Below, piece after piece: positions 1 through 6,972 of a stretch of 14,188 nt of DNA. The notes beneath the pieces were generated by a model, which was not told the origin of the DNA, did not search any database, and saw nothing but the letters and a program-made list of their open reading frames with translations. Within the stretch, counting starts at the first letter, position 1; each line of letters opens with the position of its first letter. The stretch is from DASXAQ01 sp036406615 (GTDB lineage Bacteria; Actinomycetota; UBA4738): assembly GCA_036406615.1 (NCBI GenBank), contig DASXAQ010000038.1, positions 1-14,188 of the forward strand, written 5' to 3'. A program made the translations under genes and the position numbers.

Positions 1-10
1 CCGTGGCCAT
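1..10 (-). CDS. Start of an unidentified gene, cut by the left edge
   Basis: An ATG read leftwards (M-A-T, then the edge) follows a strong ribosome-binding site, AAAGGAGG, about six bases upstream on the minus strand. With only three codons visible no function can be given. It is the next gene after the response regulator in the same direction. A 94-base gap between them holds a DosR-box-like inverted repeat, so the gene may have its own promoter and be a target of that regulator. Universal stress proteins and small heat-shock proteins are common DosR targets in mycobacteria, but nothing here shows which, if either, this is. Confidence 0.5.
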
Positions 11-66
11 GATGCCCTCCTTTCGTCCTTGGGCAGCAGCATGGCGGCGCCCCCGCAGGCTCACAT

Positions 67-80
67 GGGCCGGGTGGCCC
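67..80. promoter_or_regulatory. DosR-box-like inverted repeat GGGCC-N4-GGCCC (site 1)
   Basis: The sequence GGGCC-GGGT-GGCCC sits in the gap between the response-regulator stop and the start of the left-edge gene, centred about 63 bases upstream of that ATG. Arm length and 4-base spacer match the core of the mycobacterial DosR box (GGGAC-N4-GTCCC), with C/G in place of A/T at one position per arm. A possible extra half-site, GGGACTTT, lies at 91-98. It could instead form a short hairpin, but no T-run follows it in the minus direction. Confidence 0.4.
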
Positions 81-104
81 CTTTGTGGCTGGGACTTTCC
101 CGGC

Positions 105-761
105 TCAGGTCCCGGGCGTGGTGGTGTGGCGGGCCAGATAGGCCGCGGCCTCGGCGCGGCGGGCCACCTCGAGCTTGGACAGGATGCTGGAGACGTAGTT
201 CTTCACGGTCTTCTCGGCCAGGTGGAGCTCCTCGCCGATCTCGTGATTCGTCTTGCCGTCGGCCACCAGCGACAGGATGCGCTCCTCCTGGGGAGACAGC
301 CGGGCCAGCTTCTCGTCCTTCATCAGATGCTTGCCCTTGCGAAGCCGGTCGAGGACGCTCGCCGTCACGGTCGGATCCAGCAGGCTCTTTCCCTCGCCCA
401 CGGCGCGGATCGCGCGCACCAGCTCCTCGGCGTTGATCTGCTTGAGCACATAGCCCGCGGCCCCGGCCATGATCGAGGCGAACAGGGCCTCGTCGTCGGC
501 GAACGACGTCAGCATGAGCACCTTCGTGGCGGCCCGGCGGGCCCGGATCTCGCGCGTGGCCTCGATCCCGCTGCCGTCCGCGAGCCGTACGTCCATGACG
601 ACCACATCCGGGCGCGTTCGCTCCGCCTCGTCGATGGCCTCCTGGACCGAACCGGCCTCGGCCGCGACGACGATGTCCTCGGTGGCGGCCAACAGCGAAC
701 GGATGCCCGTGCGGACGACCTCGTGGTCGTCGACCAGCATCACGCGCAGGGGCACCGTCAT
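105..761 (-). CDS. devR: NarL/FixJ response regulator, DevR/DosR-like
   Basis: This is a 218-residue DNA-binding response regulator. The receiver domain (about residues 4-120) has the acidic pair Asp11-Asp12, phospho-acceptor Asp57 in VVVMDVRL, Thr85 and Lys107. A LuxR-type helix-turn-helix follows at about 153-210. The recognition helix reads AEKTVKNYVS, and the Lys, Lys and Asn are the residues that contact DNA in M. tuberculosis DosR. The phrase VGEGKSLLDP is also close to DosR. I chose ATG 761 rather than the longer open frame upstream because the receiver domain begins there and a GGTGGGAG ribosome-binding site precedes it. It lies 70 bases after the kinase stop on the same strand, so the two are probably co-transcribed and form a cognate pair. 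Membership of the DosR branch is a reading from recalled family sequence, not an alignment. Confidence 0.93.
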   Translation of the reverse strand: MTVPLRVMLVDDHEVVRTGIRSLLAATEDIVVAAEAGSVQEAIDEAERTRPDVVVMDVRLADGSGIEATREIRARRAATKVLMLTSFADDEALFASIMAGAAGYVLKQINAEELVRAIRAVGEGKSLLDPTVTASVLDRLRKGKHLMKDEKLARLSPQEERILSLVADGKTNHEIGEELHLAEKTVKNYVSSILSKLEVARRAEAAAYLARHTTTPGT

Positions 762-831
762 GGCCAGATGCTCCCACCTGGATATGCCCCCGGACAAGCA
801 CGCCCCGCAAAGCTGCCCCGGCCGGAGGCGG

Positions 832-2451
832 TCACAGCTGGATCGAGACGCGCAGCGTCGTGCCCTCGCCGGATGAGGACACAAGGTCGAGGTCCCCGCC
901 CATGGCCCGGGCGCGCTCGCGGATGTTCCGCAGGCCGTTGCCGGTTCCATCCAGCACCGTGACGTCGAACCCCGTCCCATCGTCGTCGATCTCCAGCAAC
1001 GCACCGGTTGGTGTCCGTCGCAGGGTGAGCCGGACCGTCGTGGCGCCGGCATGCCTGCCGACGTTGGACAGGGCCTCACGGGTCAGCTGCACGACGTCGG
1101 CGGCCCGCGAGCCGAGCTCGGCCGCCACACCTTGATCGACGTCGGCGACGGTCACGACGCCGGTTCGTTCCTCGAAGTCGCCGGCGAGCGCGCGCAGCGC
1201 CTGATCGAGCTGGCGGTCGGCCAGGATGCCCGGGCGCAGGCCGAAGATGTAGTTGCGCAGGTCTCTGATGACGCGGTCCAGCTCTTCGACCGCCGCCTCG
1301 ATGCGGCGGCCGAGATCGGGGTCGCCGGCAAGCAGCGCGGTGCCCTGCAGGCTCATTCCCACCGCGAACAGCGATTGGATGACCCCGTCGTGCAGCTCCT
1401 TCGCGATGCGCTCGCGGTCCTCCATGAGCACCAGGCGCTGCAACTCGGCCCGGGCCCGACCATATTCGAGGGCGATGGCAGCTTGCTGCCCGAAGGCCTC
1501 CACGATCTCGACGTCCTCGGGCGAGAAGACGCGGCCGCCTCGGGAGTTCGCCACCATCAGCGTTCCGAGGGCTCGGTTGGACGCGACCATCGGTACGAAC
1601 ATCGCGGGGCCGACGTTGCCCAGCCGGACCACCGGCTGATGGGCGCGCTGCTCGGACGCGGCATCGGCGGTGAGCACCGTGGCAAGCGTCCGCATGACGG
1701 TGCCGGAAATGGAGTCCTCCGCACGGAACGTCATCCCGCGGAGCTCGTCGGCATGAAGTCCGGACGTGACGCGCAGGCTGACGCGGATGCCGTCCGGCTC
1801 GGCCACCGCGATTGTCGCAAGGTCGGCGTCGACCAGCTCACAGGCCCGGTCCGCCACCAGCTGGAGCGTGGTCCCGGAGTCGGCCGCCTCCAGCACGGAG
1901 CTCGAGATCTCCCTGGCCGCTTCGAGTCGCCGGCCTCGATCCAGCGCTTCCCGGTACATCATGGCGTTGGCGACGGCGACGCCGGCCTGGCTCGCCAGCA
2001 GGACCAGGTCGCGTTCGTCCTCGGCCGTGAACTCGTCCGCTCCCTCTTTCTGGGTGAGGTAAATGTTTCCGAAGACGCGGCCGAGCGCCGTCAGCGGCGC
2101 GCCAAGGAACGATTGCATCGCCGGGTGGTTCGCGGGGAAGCCGACGGATCGAGGGTCGTCGGCGATGCGGCGCAGCCGCAGTGGCTTCGCCTCGCGTATC
2201 AGCACGCCGAGGATCCCTCCGCCGGTGGGGTAGTGCCCGATCGCGCGCTTGGTGTCGTCGTCGATCCCAGTGGTGATGAACTGGGCGATGCGTCCGTCGG
2301 AGCCCAGAACGCCGAGTGCCCCGTAGCGCGCGCCCGTCAGCTGCATGGCGAGGTCGACGATCCGCTGCAGGACGACGGGCAGCGAAAGCTCGGAGCTGAG
2401 GGCGAGGCCCGCTTCGAGCAGCAGGTCGCGGCGGTCACTCCCGGAGGCCAT
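832..2451 (-). CDS. devS: GAF-GAF sensor histidine kinase, DevS/DosT-like
   Basis: This is a 539-residue soluble kinase with GAF-A at about 24-165, GAF-B at about 190-330, HisKA_3 with phospho-acceptor His354 in ERIAKELHDG, and an HATPase domain. The HATPase shows the N-box REALSNVGRHA near 458-468, DDDGTGF at 489-495 and GNGLRNIRERA at 504-514. GAF-A contains GFPANHPAM, whose His109 aligns with haem-ligand His149 of DosS. Tyr131 in FGNIY, 22 residues later, matches the spacing to DosS distal Tyr171. The protein may therefore bind haem and sense O2, NO or CO, although this motif also occurs in GAF domains not shown to bind haem. Start choice: Met at 2451 fits the domain boundary, while Met at 2472 is an alternative; neither has a clear ribosome-binding site. 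A possible promoter, TTGGCC-N17-GATACG, would make the transcript nearly leaderless. Confidence 0.9.
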   Translation of the reverse strand: MASGSDRRDLLLEAGLALSSELSLPVVLQRIVDLAMQLTGARYGALGVLGSDGRIAQFITTGIDDDTKRAIGHYPTGGGILGVLIREAKPLRLRRIADDPRSVGFPANHPAMQSFLGAPLTALGRVFGNIYLTQKEGADEFTAEDERDLVLLASQAGVAVANAMMYREALDRGRRLEAAREISSSVLEAADSGTTLQLVADRACELVDADLATIAVAEPDGIRVSLRVTSGLHADELRGMTFRAEDSISGTVMRTLATVLTADAASEQRAHQPVVRLGNVGPAMFVPMVASNRALGTLMVANSRGGRVFSPEDVEIVEAFGQQAAIALEYGRARAELQRLVLMEDRERIAKELHDGVIQSLFAVGMSLQGTALLAGDPDLGRRIEAAVEELDRVIRDLRNYIFGLRPGILADRQLDQALRALAGDFEERTGVVTVADVDQGVAAELGSRAADVVQLTREALSNVGRHAGATTVRLTLRRTPTGALLEIDDDGTGFDVTVLDGTGNGLRNIRERARAMGGDLDLVSSSGEGTTLRVSIQL

Positions 2452-2472
2452 TCGCGGGGCCGAGCGTATCAT

Positions 2473-2488
2473 CGGGCCGATCGGCCCG
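2473..2488. promoter_or_regulatory. 16-base perfect palindrome with DosR-box-like core (site 2)
   Basis: CGGGCCGATCGGCCCG lies in the 82-94-base gap between the divergent kinase and SRPBCC-like genes. Its core (2474-2487) is GGGCC-GATC-GGCCC, the same arms and spacer as the site at 67-80. These are the only two exact GGGCC-N4-GGCCC occurrences I found in the window. The centre is about 30 bases from the kinase ATG and 54-65 bases from the two possible starts of the plus-strand gene. It would also fall inside the spacer of the possible kinase promoter. This is a likely operator, and by architecture the DevR-like regulator is the best candidate to bind it. Confidence 0.5.
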
Positions 2489-2533
2489 GCCAAGCAGGGC
2501 CCATCGGCGGTCCGCGCGTAGCGCACGGGGTCG

Positions 2534-3028
2534 ATGCTTGGTGGCATGTTCGTTCGCGCGTTCGCCGATGTCCCGCTGCCCTTCGAGGCGGTCGAGGAAT
2601 CGCTGCTGGCCGGACCCGAGGTATGGGTGCCGGGTGCGGCCGAGCGGGCCAGCGCGACGGGCTCGGCCCTGCTGGCCGAGGTCGGGTTCGACGTCGAGGA
2701 CGTTCGGATCGGCAAGTCCGTGCAGATCGAGCTTGGTGCTCCTTCGCGGCTGGGCCCGTCGACCTTGCTGCCGATGACGTGGCGAGCAACCGGCCCGCGG
2801 GGGCTGTTCCCCGTCCTGGAGGGGGACCTCGAGGTGGCGGGGCTCGGCGCGGAGCGGACGCAGGTGGCGGTGAGTGCCCGCTACCGGCCGCCGCTCGGGG
2901 CCGTCGGCCGCATCGCCGACCGTGCGCTGCTGCACCGCATCGCGGAGGCGACGGTCAAGGACTTCGTGGACCGGGTTGCCCTCGCGATCCAGGAGCGCAC
3001 GCCGGCCATCGACGCGTCGGCTTCGTAG
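2534..3028 (+). CDS. SRPBCC (START/polyketide cyclase)-like protein
   Basis: The protein has 164 residues. The pattern suggests the SRPBCC helix-grip fold: a first strand FVRAFADVPLPFEAV, central strands ending in LFPVLEGDLEVAGLG and QVAVSARYRPP, and a long C-terminal helix starting at HRIAEATVKDFVDRVALAI that would line a hydrophobic pocket. No catalytic residue can be assigned; members bind lipids or small hydrophobic ligands, or have no known role. The start is uncertain: ATG at 2534 gives this length, while ATG at 2546 gives 160 residues and begins right at the first strand. Neither has a clear ribosome-binding site. It is transcribed away from the sensor kinase across a shared operator-like palindrome and ends 21 bases from the converging GerW-family gene, so regulation by the DevR-like system is plausible. 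Confidence 0.75.
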   Translation: MLGGMFVRAFADVPLPFEAVEESLLAGPEVWVPGAAERASATGSALLAEVGFDVEDVRIGKSVQIELGAPSRLGPSTLLPMTWRATGPRGLFPVLEGDLEVAGLGAERTQVAVSARYRPPLGAVGRIADRALLHRIAEATVKDFVDRVALAIQERTPAIDASAS

Positions 3029-3049
3029 GCGTTCTTCTCGCGGTGCCCC

Positions 3050-3415
3050 TCAGGCCTGTGCTGCGCGCGCCTTGCTGCGTGCCTTCACGATCGCGCGGAT
3101 CGTGAGCAGCGCGGTCGCCGCGAGGATCTGCGCGCCCATGATGACGCGGTTGACGTCGACCGCCGGGCGCCATGTGACCGTCCCGTCCTTGATGACGTAG
3201 GCGCCCGCCGGCCGGGCCGACAGGCCAAATCCCGTGCCCGATCCCTTGCCGCCGACTCCATCCTGGTCCTGGCCCTCGCCGCCGCCGCCCCCGGCGCCGC
3301 CGCCGACCTTCGCCGCGGGGATGACCGTCACGCCGTCCTTCTCGATCGGGTCCCCGAACACGCGCTTGACGCTGATGGCGTCCCGGGCCTGGGAAACCAC
3401 TTCCTGCACGTCCAT
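3050..3415 (-). CDS. GerW/YtfJ-family sporulation-associated protein
   Basis: This 121-residue protein has the family layout. An N-terminal helix and the conserved phrase VFGDPIEKDGVTVIPAAKV (about 19-37) lead into a glycine-rich linker (38-62). Then come GFGLSARPAGAYVIKDGTV (62-80) and TWRPAVDVNR (81-90), followed by a hydrophobic segment at about 91-110 with a basic tail that probably anchors it to the membrane. The start is set by GGGAGG five bases before the ATG. In Bacillus the family (YtfJ, renamed GerW) is linked to spore germination. Relatives are also common in actinobacteria that do not make endospores, where the role is unknown. It faces the SRPBCC-like gene tail to tail and follows the acyl-CoA synthetase on the same strand after a 116-base gap with a possible operator. 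Confidence 0.88.
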   Translation of the reverse strand: MDVQEVVSQARDAISVKRVFGDPIEKDGVTVIPAAKVGGGAGGGGGEGQDQDGVGGKGSGTGFGLSARPAGAYVIKDGTVTWRPAVDVNRVIMGAQILAATALLTIRAIVKARSKARAAQA

Positions 3416-3451
3416 CGCGACCTCCCTTCGATGGTGAGCGTGCCCTCGTGG

Positions 3452-3474
3452 TCACCCTACTCCGCGAAGGGTGA
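3452..3474. promoter_or_regulatory. Inverted repeat TCACCC-N11-GGGTGA upstream of the GerW-family gene
   Basis: Six-base arms separated by 11 bases lie about 36-60 bases upstream of the GerW-family ATG, in the 116-base gap after the acyl-CoA synthetase stop. The spacing would suit a dimeric regulator. No T-run follows on the minus strand, so an intrinsic terminator is less likely. No convincing -35/-10 pair was seen nearby. Confidence 0.25.
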
Positions 3475-3531
3475 ACGCACGCACGGCCTGGCCTGCGCAC
3501 GGTATGGGTGGGTCGCCGACGCGAGCGAAGG

Positions 3532-6285
3532 TCAGGCGCGCCTCGCGGCCGGGGGCAGCTCGGGCGAGGCGGGTTCGATCCGCACCCGGACGTCCACGAT
3601 CACGGCGCCGTGCTCGTGGACGACGACGGGATTGCAGTCCATCTCCGCGATGGCGGGATGCGCTTCCACGAGCGCGCTGACGCGAAGCAGGACGTCCTCC
3701 AGGGCCGGAACGTCGGACTTCGGCGCACCGCGATATCCGTCCAGCAGCGGGAACGTCGCAAGCGATCGCACCATGTCCGCCGCGTCGTCATCGGTCAGTG
3801 GCGCCAGCCGAACGGCGATGTCCTTCAACAGCTCCACGGCGGCGCCCCCCGCCCCGCAGGCGACGACCGGACCGAAGGTCGGATCGTGCACGACCCCGAC
3901 GAGCATCTCGACTCCCGATGGGACCATCGGCTGGACCACGTAGCCGCGGAGCGCGTAGCCCGCGCGTTCGACATCGCGCGCCATCGCTCGCGCGGCCGCG
4001 TCCACGTCGGCGGCGTTCGTGAGCGACAACCGAACGCCTCCGACGTCGGCCTTGTGGACGAGACCCTCGGCGACGGCCTTGAGCACGACGGGCCCCCGGA
4101 TCGCGTTTGCCGCATCGATGGCTTCCTCGGGTGTCGACACCAGACGTGTGGTCGCCAGCGGGAGGCCGTAGCACGACAGGAGCCGAGTCACCTCGGCGGG
4201 AGAAAGCCAGCGGGGCCCGTCCGACAGGGCCGAGGCCACGATGGCGACCGCCTCGTCGCGTCGAACGCCGGTGAACTCGGGCAGCCGGCCTTCGCGCCGC
4301 TCACGCCAGCGATTCCAACGGGCTGCCCGCACCAAGGCTCTCGCCGCATCCTCCGGGAAGGCGTACGTGGGGATCCGCCGCTCCTGCTGATCCGGGGCTT
4401 GCTCCTGAAGTTGGCCGGGCGCGCCCGCGCTCGACATGAAGACGGCGAGCACGGGAATGCTGCCGTGCAGCCGGTCCACGGCGCGGCGGATCTCGCGGGC
4501 GACGTCCTCCGCGCGCGTCACCAGTGGCGGCACGAAGATCACGATCAATGCGTCGAATGCGGGCGCCATCGCGTCGATCGCCCGGCCGAAGCCTTCGGCC
4601 GTGGCCGAGGCGATCATGTCCACGGGGTTGCCGAACGACGCCTCGGGCGGCAGGAATGCGGCCAGGGCCTCCCGGGTCGCGTCGGGCAGCGCCGCCACGT
4701 CGAGGCCACCCGCCTCGCACGCGTCCGCGCACAGGATGCCGGGGCCGCCGGCGTTCGTCAGGATGCCGATGCGGTGCCCGCGGGGAGGCGGCTGCTCCGC
4801 CAGCAACAGCGCGACGTCGAACATCTCGGGCAGGGAATCGGTTCGAATGACACCTGCCTGGTTGAACAGCGCGTCCACGGTGACGTCGGAGGCGGCCAGC
4901 AGCGCCCCGGTGTGCGACGACGTCGCGCGCGCGCCGGCCGCGGATCGCCCGCTCTTCACCGCGACGATGGGCTTCGTCCGGCCGACCCGGCGGCTGATGC
5001 GCCCGAACGTCCGCGGGTTACCGAACGATTCGAGGTACAGCAGGACGACCTCGGTGCGGGGATCGGTCTCCCAGTAGCGAACGAGGTCGTTGCCGGAGAT
5101 GTCCGCCTTGTTTCCGACGGAGACGAACGAGGAGAGCCCGAGCCCGCGCACGTTCGCGTAGTCCATCACCGCGAGTCCCAGCGCCCCGCTCTGCGACAAG
5201 AATCCGACGTTGCCCGGGGCGGGGAACAACGGGGCGAACGTCGCGTTCAGGAGGGCCCGCGGATCGGTGTTCATGACGCCCATACAGTTCGGGCCCACGA
5301 GCCGCATGCCGGCCTCGCGGCACACGTGCGTGAGCTCGTCCTGACGGCTCCGGCCGTCGGGTCCCGTCTCGGCGAAGCCGGCGGAGATCACGACCAGCGA
5401 TCGAACACCGACCTTCGCGCATTGGCGGGCGACGTCGACGACGCCGGCCGCCGGGACGACGACCACGGCCAGGTCCACCGGCTGTGGCGTGTCCAGGACG
5501 GTCGGCCAGGCGCGAACCCCCTGAACCTCGTCGGCATGAAGGTTGATGGGATACACGGGACCGGGAAATCCGGCCTCGACGATGTTGTGGAAGACCTCCC
5601 CGGCGATCGTCCCACGATCGCGGGACGCGCCGACCACGGCGATCGACGACGGCGACAGAACGGCTCGCACGGCCGCCTCGGCGGAAATCTGGTCGCGCCG
5701 GTCGAAGCGCTCGAGCGCCTCCGGCGAAAGCGATGTGGGGATCTCGACGTCGATCCAGCCCGGCGATGCGTGCATCGATGGCCGAAATCCGCTCTCGCGA
5801 AACACCTCGACCATCCGATGGTTCTCCGGCATGACCTCCGCCACGAACTCGTCGATGCCGTGTTCCTGCGCCGCCTGCGCCAGGTGCGCAAGCAGGATCG
5901 TGCCCAGGCCGCGTCCCTGGAACTCGTCGGCCACGGCGAATGCCGCCTCTGCCCGATTGGCCGGCATCCGGATGTAGATGGCGTGGCCGACCACGCGCGG
6001 TTCCAAACCCGCCTCTGCCACGAGGGCGAACCGGTCGACGTAGTCGACGTCGACCGAACGTTCCGCCTCGCGCTCGAGGTTGATCGAAGCGGAAAAGAAT
6101 CGGAACGCCCGCGATTGCCGGGACAGGCCCTGCAGGAAGTCGCGGACGGCGGAGAGATCGCCCCGGCGAACGGGACGAACGTGCACCGTTGAGCCGTCGC
6201 GCAGCGCGACGTCCGTCTCGCGATGCGAGGGGTAGCCGACCTCCCTGGTCCCCCCGGGCGTGTGGCCCGCGCCCACGCGCGTCAT
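3532..6285 (-). CDS. GNAT acetyltransferase fused to NDP-forming acyl-CoA synthetase
   Basis: The protein has 917 residues. Domains in order: GNAT N-acetyltransferase (about 32-185) with the acetyl-CoA loop DEFQGRGLG at 120-128; CoA-binding Rossmann domain (about 205-300) with VVGAS; flavodoxin-like succinyl-CoA-ligase domains (about 305-640) with GPNCMG at 331-336, SQSGALG at 364-370 and SSHTGAL around His458; and a C-terminal ATP-grasp domain (about 690-900) with VHKADVGGV around His744 and GAGGAAVELLKD at 811-822. His458 and His744 match the two phospho-relay histidines of ADP-forming acetyl-CoA synthetases. The synthetase half therefore looks active, unlike Salmonella Pat, whose equivalent domain is regarded as non-catalytic. 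An N-terminal GNAT corresponds to the type II protein-lysine acetyltransferase layout. It starts 30 bases after the ferric-reductase-like gene and may belong to that operon. The start has only a weak AGG next to it. Confidence 0.92.
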   Translation of the reverse strand: MTRVGAGHTPGGTREVGYPSHRETDVALRDGSTVHVRPVRRGDLSAVRDFLQGLSRQSRAFRFFSASINLEREAERSVDVDYVDRFALVAEAGLEPRVVGHAIYIRMPANRAEAAFAVADEFQGRGLGTILLAHLAQAAQEHGIDEFVAEVMPENHRMVEVFRESGFRPSMHASPGWIDVEIPTSLSPEALERFDRRDQISAEAAVRAVLSPSSIAVVGASRDRGTIAGEVFHNIVEAGFPGPVYPINLHADEVQGVRAWPTVLDTPQPVDLAVVVVPAAGVVDVARQCAKVGVRSLVVISAGFAETGPDGRSRQDELTHVCREAGMRLVGPNCMGVMNTDPRALLNATFAPLFPAPGNVGFLSQSGALGLAVMDYANVRGLGLSSFVSVGNKADISGNDLVRYWETDPRTEVVLLYLESFGNPRTFGRISRRVGRTKPIVAVKSGRSAAGARATSSHTGALLAASDVTVDALFNQAGVIRTDSLPEMFDVALLLAEQPPPRGHRIGILTNAGGPGILCADACEAGGLDVAALPDATREALAAFLPPEASFGNPVDMIASATAEGFGRAIDAMAPAFDALIVIFVPPLVTRAEDVAREIRRAVDRLHGSIPVLAVFMSSAGAPGQLQEQAPDQQERRIPTYAFPEDAARALVRAARWNRWRERREGRLPEFTGVRRDEAVAIVASALSDGPRWLSPAEVTRLLSCYGLPLATTRLVSTPEEAIDAANAIRGPVVLKAVAEGLVHKADVGGVRLSLTNAADVDAAARAMARDVERAGYALRGYVVQPMVPSGVEMLVGVVHDPTFGPVVACGAGGAAVELLKDIAVRLAPLTDDDAADMVRSLATFPLLDGYRGAPKSDVPALEDVLLRVSALVEAHPAIAEMDCNPVVVHEHGAVIVDVRVRIEPASPELPPAARRA

Positions 6286-6315
6286 CCTAGCGAGCCGGCG
6301 CGGCCTGCCGGGAGA

Positions 6316-6972
6316 TCACCTCGGTCGAGATAGCGGACCGGTCGCCGCTTCCCCGTCGTCGATTCCGGCCGCGACGGCTGCGAGCTCCTTCGGAGGCGCG
6401 GTGGAATCGGCCGCCGGTGTCCGGGCGTTGACCGGGACCGCATGCCGCTGTGGACGAAGCCCGGAAGTGAGCCCGCGCAACACGACCAGGAAGAGCACGA
6501 TCGCGGCGGTCGCGACGTACGTCCACCACATGGCCGGGCGGGCCGTGTCCGTCCCGGCGAAGACGCCGTGGACCATGGCCAGGATGAAGGCGGGCACCGT
6601 GAGCAGATGCAGCCGCCGCCACCAGGTGGGCCCCACGTGCTTTCGCGTCCACGAGGATGCGAGCACGATCACGACCGAGTACATCGCCAGCACGCCGAAC
6701 GCGGTGGCCACCGGCAGATACGCGCTGTGGAGTGGGATCAGCACGTCCAGCGGATGGAACCTGACGAACGTATCGAGCAGCAGCCCGCCGAGATGAATGC
6801 CGAGCAGGAGCAGCGCCACGGTGGACACGAACTGGTGCACCGACACCGACGTGGCTTTCGAGACCTTCTTGCCGAACACCGAGGTGGTTGCGATCAGACC
6901 CCAGGCCACCGAGGCGAACAGCATGAGGTAGGCGCCGATGCCGGCAGCGCGAAGCACGATCCAGGTCGTCAC
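6316..6972 (-). CDS. Ferric-reductase-like transmembrane haem protein
   Basis: This is a 218-residue membrane protein from a GTG start whose first bases overlap the ApbE stop (GTGA), indicating translational coupling. About five membrane segments are visible, near residues 5-28, 45-66, 84-106, 120-140 and 148-167. Two histidine pairs, His46/His60 in the second segment and His122/His135 in the fourth, have the 13-14-residue spacing typical of stacked b-haems in the ferric-reductase/YedZ-MsrQ superfamily. There is no FAD- or NAD(P)H-binding domain, so electrons must come from another protein or from quinol. The tail from about 175 on is rich in Ala, Pro and charged residues and is probably disordered and cytoplasmic. 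Next to ApbE, it most likely moves electrons across the membrane to or from a flavinylated partner, which is not evident in this window. Confidence 0.85.
   Translation of the reverse strand: MTTWIVLRAAGIGAYLMLFASVAWGLIATTSVFGKKVSKATSVSVHQFVSTVALLLLGIHLGGLLLDTFVRFHPLDVLIPLHSAYLPVATAFGVLAMYSVVIVLASSWTRKHVGPTWWRRLHLLTVPAFILAMVHGVFAGTDTARPAMWWTYVATAAIVLFLVVLRGLTSGLRPQRHAVPVNARTPAADSTAPPKELAAVAAGIDDGEAATGPLSRPR

Noticed and set aside
762..1079. N-terminal extension of the response regulator open frame
   Set aside because: The extra 106 residues have shadow-like composition and overlap the kinase C-terminus; the receiver domain begins at ATG 761 after a good ribosome-binding site.
1051..3105. A plus-strand open frame of 684 codons opposite the sensor kinase and running through the SRPBCC-like gene
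   Set aside because: It overlaps the kinase antisense and the SRPBCC-like gene in another frame, shows no domain, and has no ribosome-binding site.
3215..3228. GGGCCGACAGGCCA as a third DosR-like box
   Set aside because: The second arm matches only four of five bases and it lies inside the GerW-family coding region.
3280..3310. GCC/CGC repetitive run as a DNA repeat element
   Set aside because: It simply encodes the glycine-rich linker typical of the GerW/YtfJ family.
3508..6192. A plus-strand open frame of 894 codons opposite the acyl-CoA synthetase fusion
   Set aside because: It is a high-GC antisense shadow: its translation is rich in Arg, Gly, His and Asp with no domain, while the opposite strand encodes a complete multi-domain enzyme with catalytic motifs.
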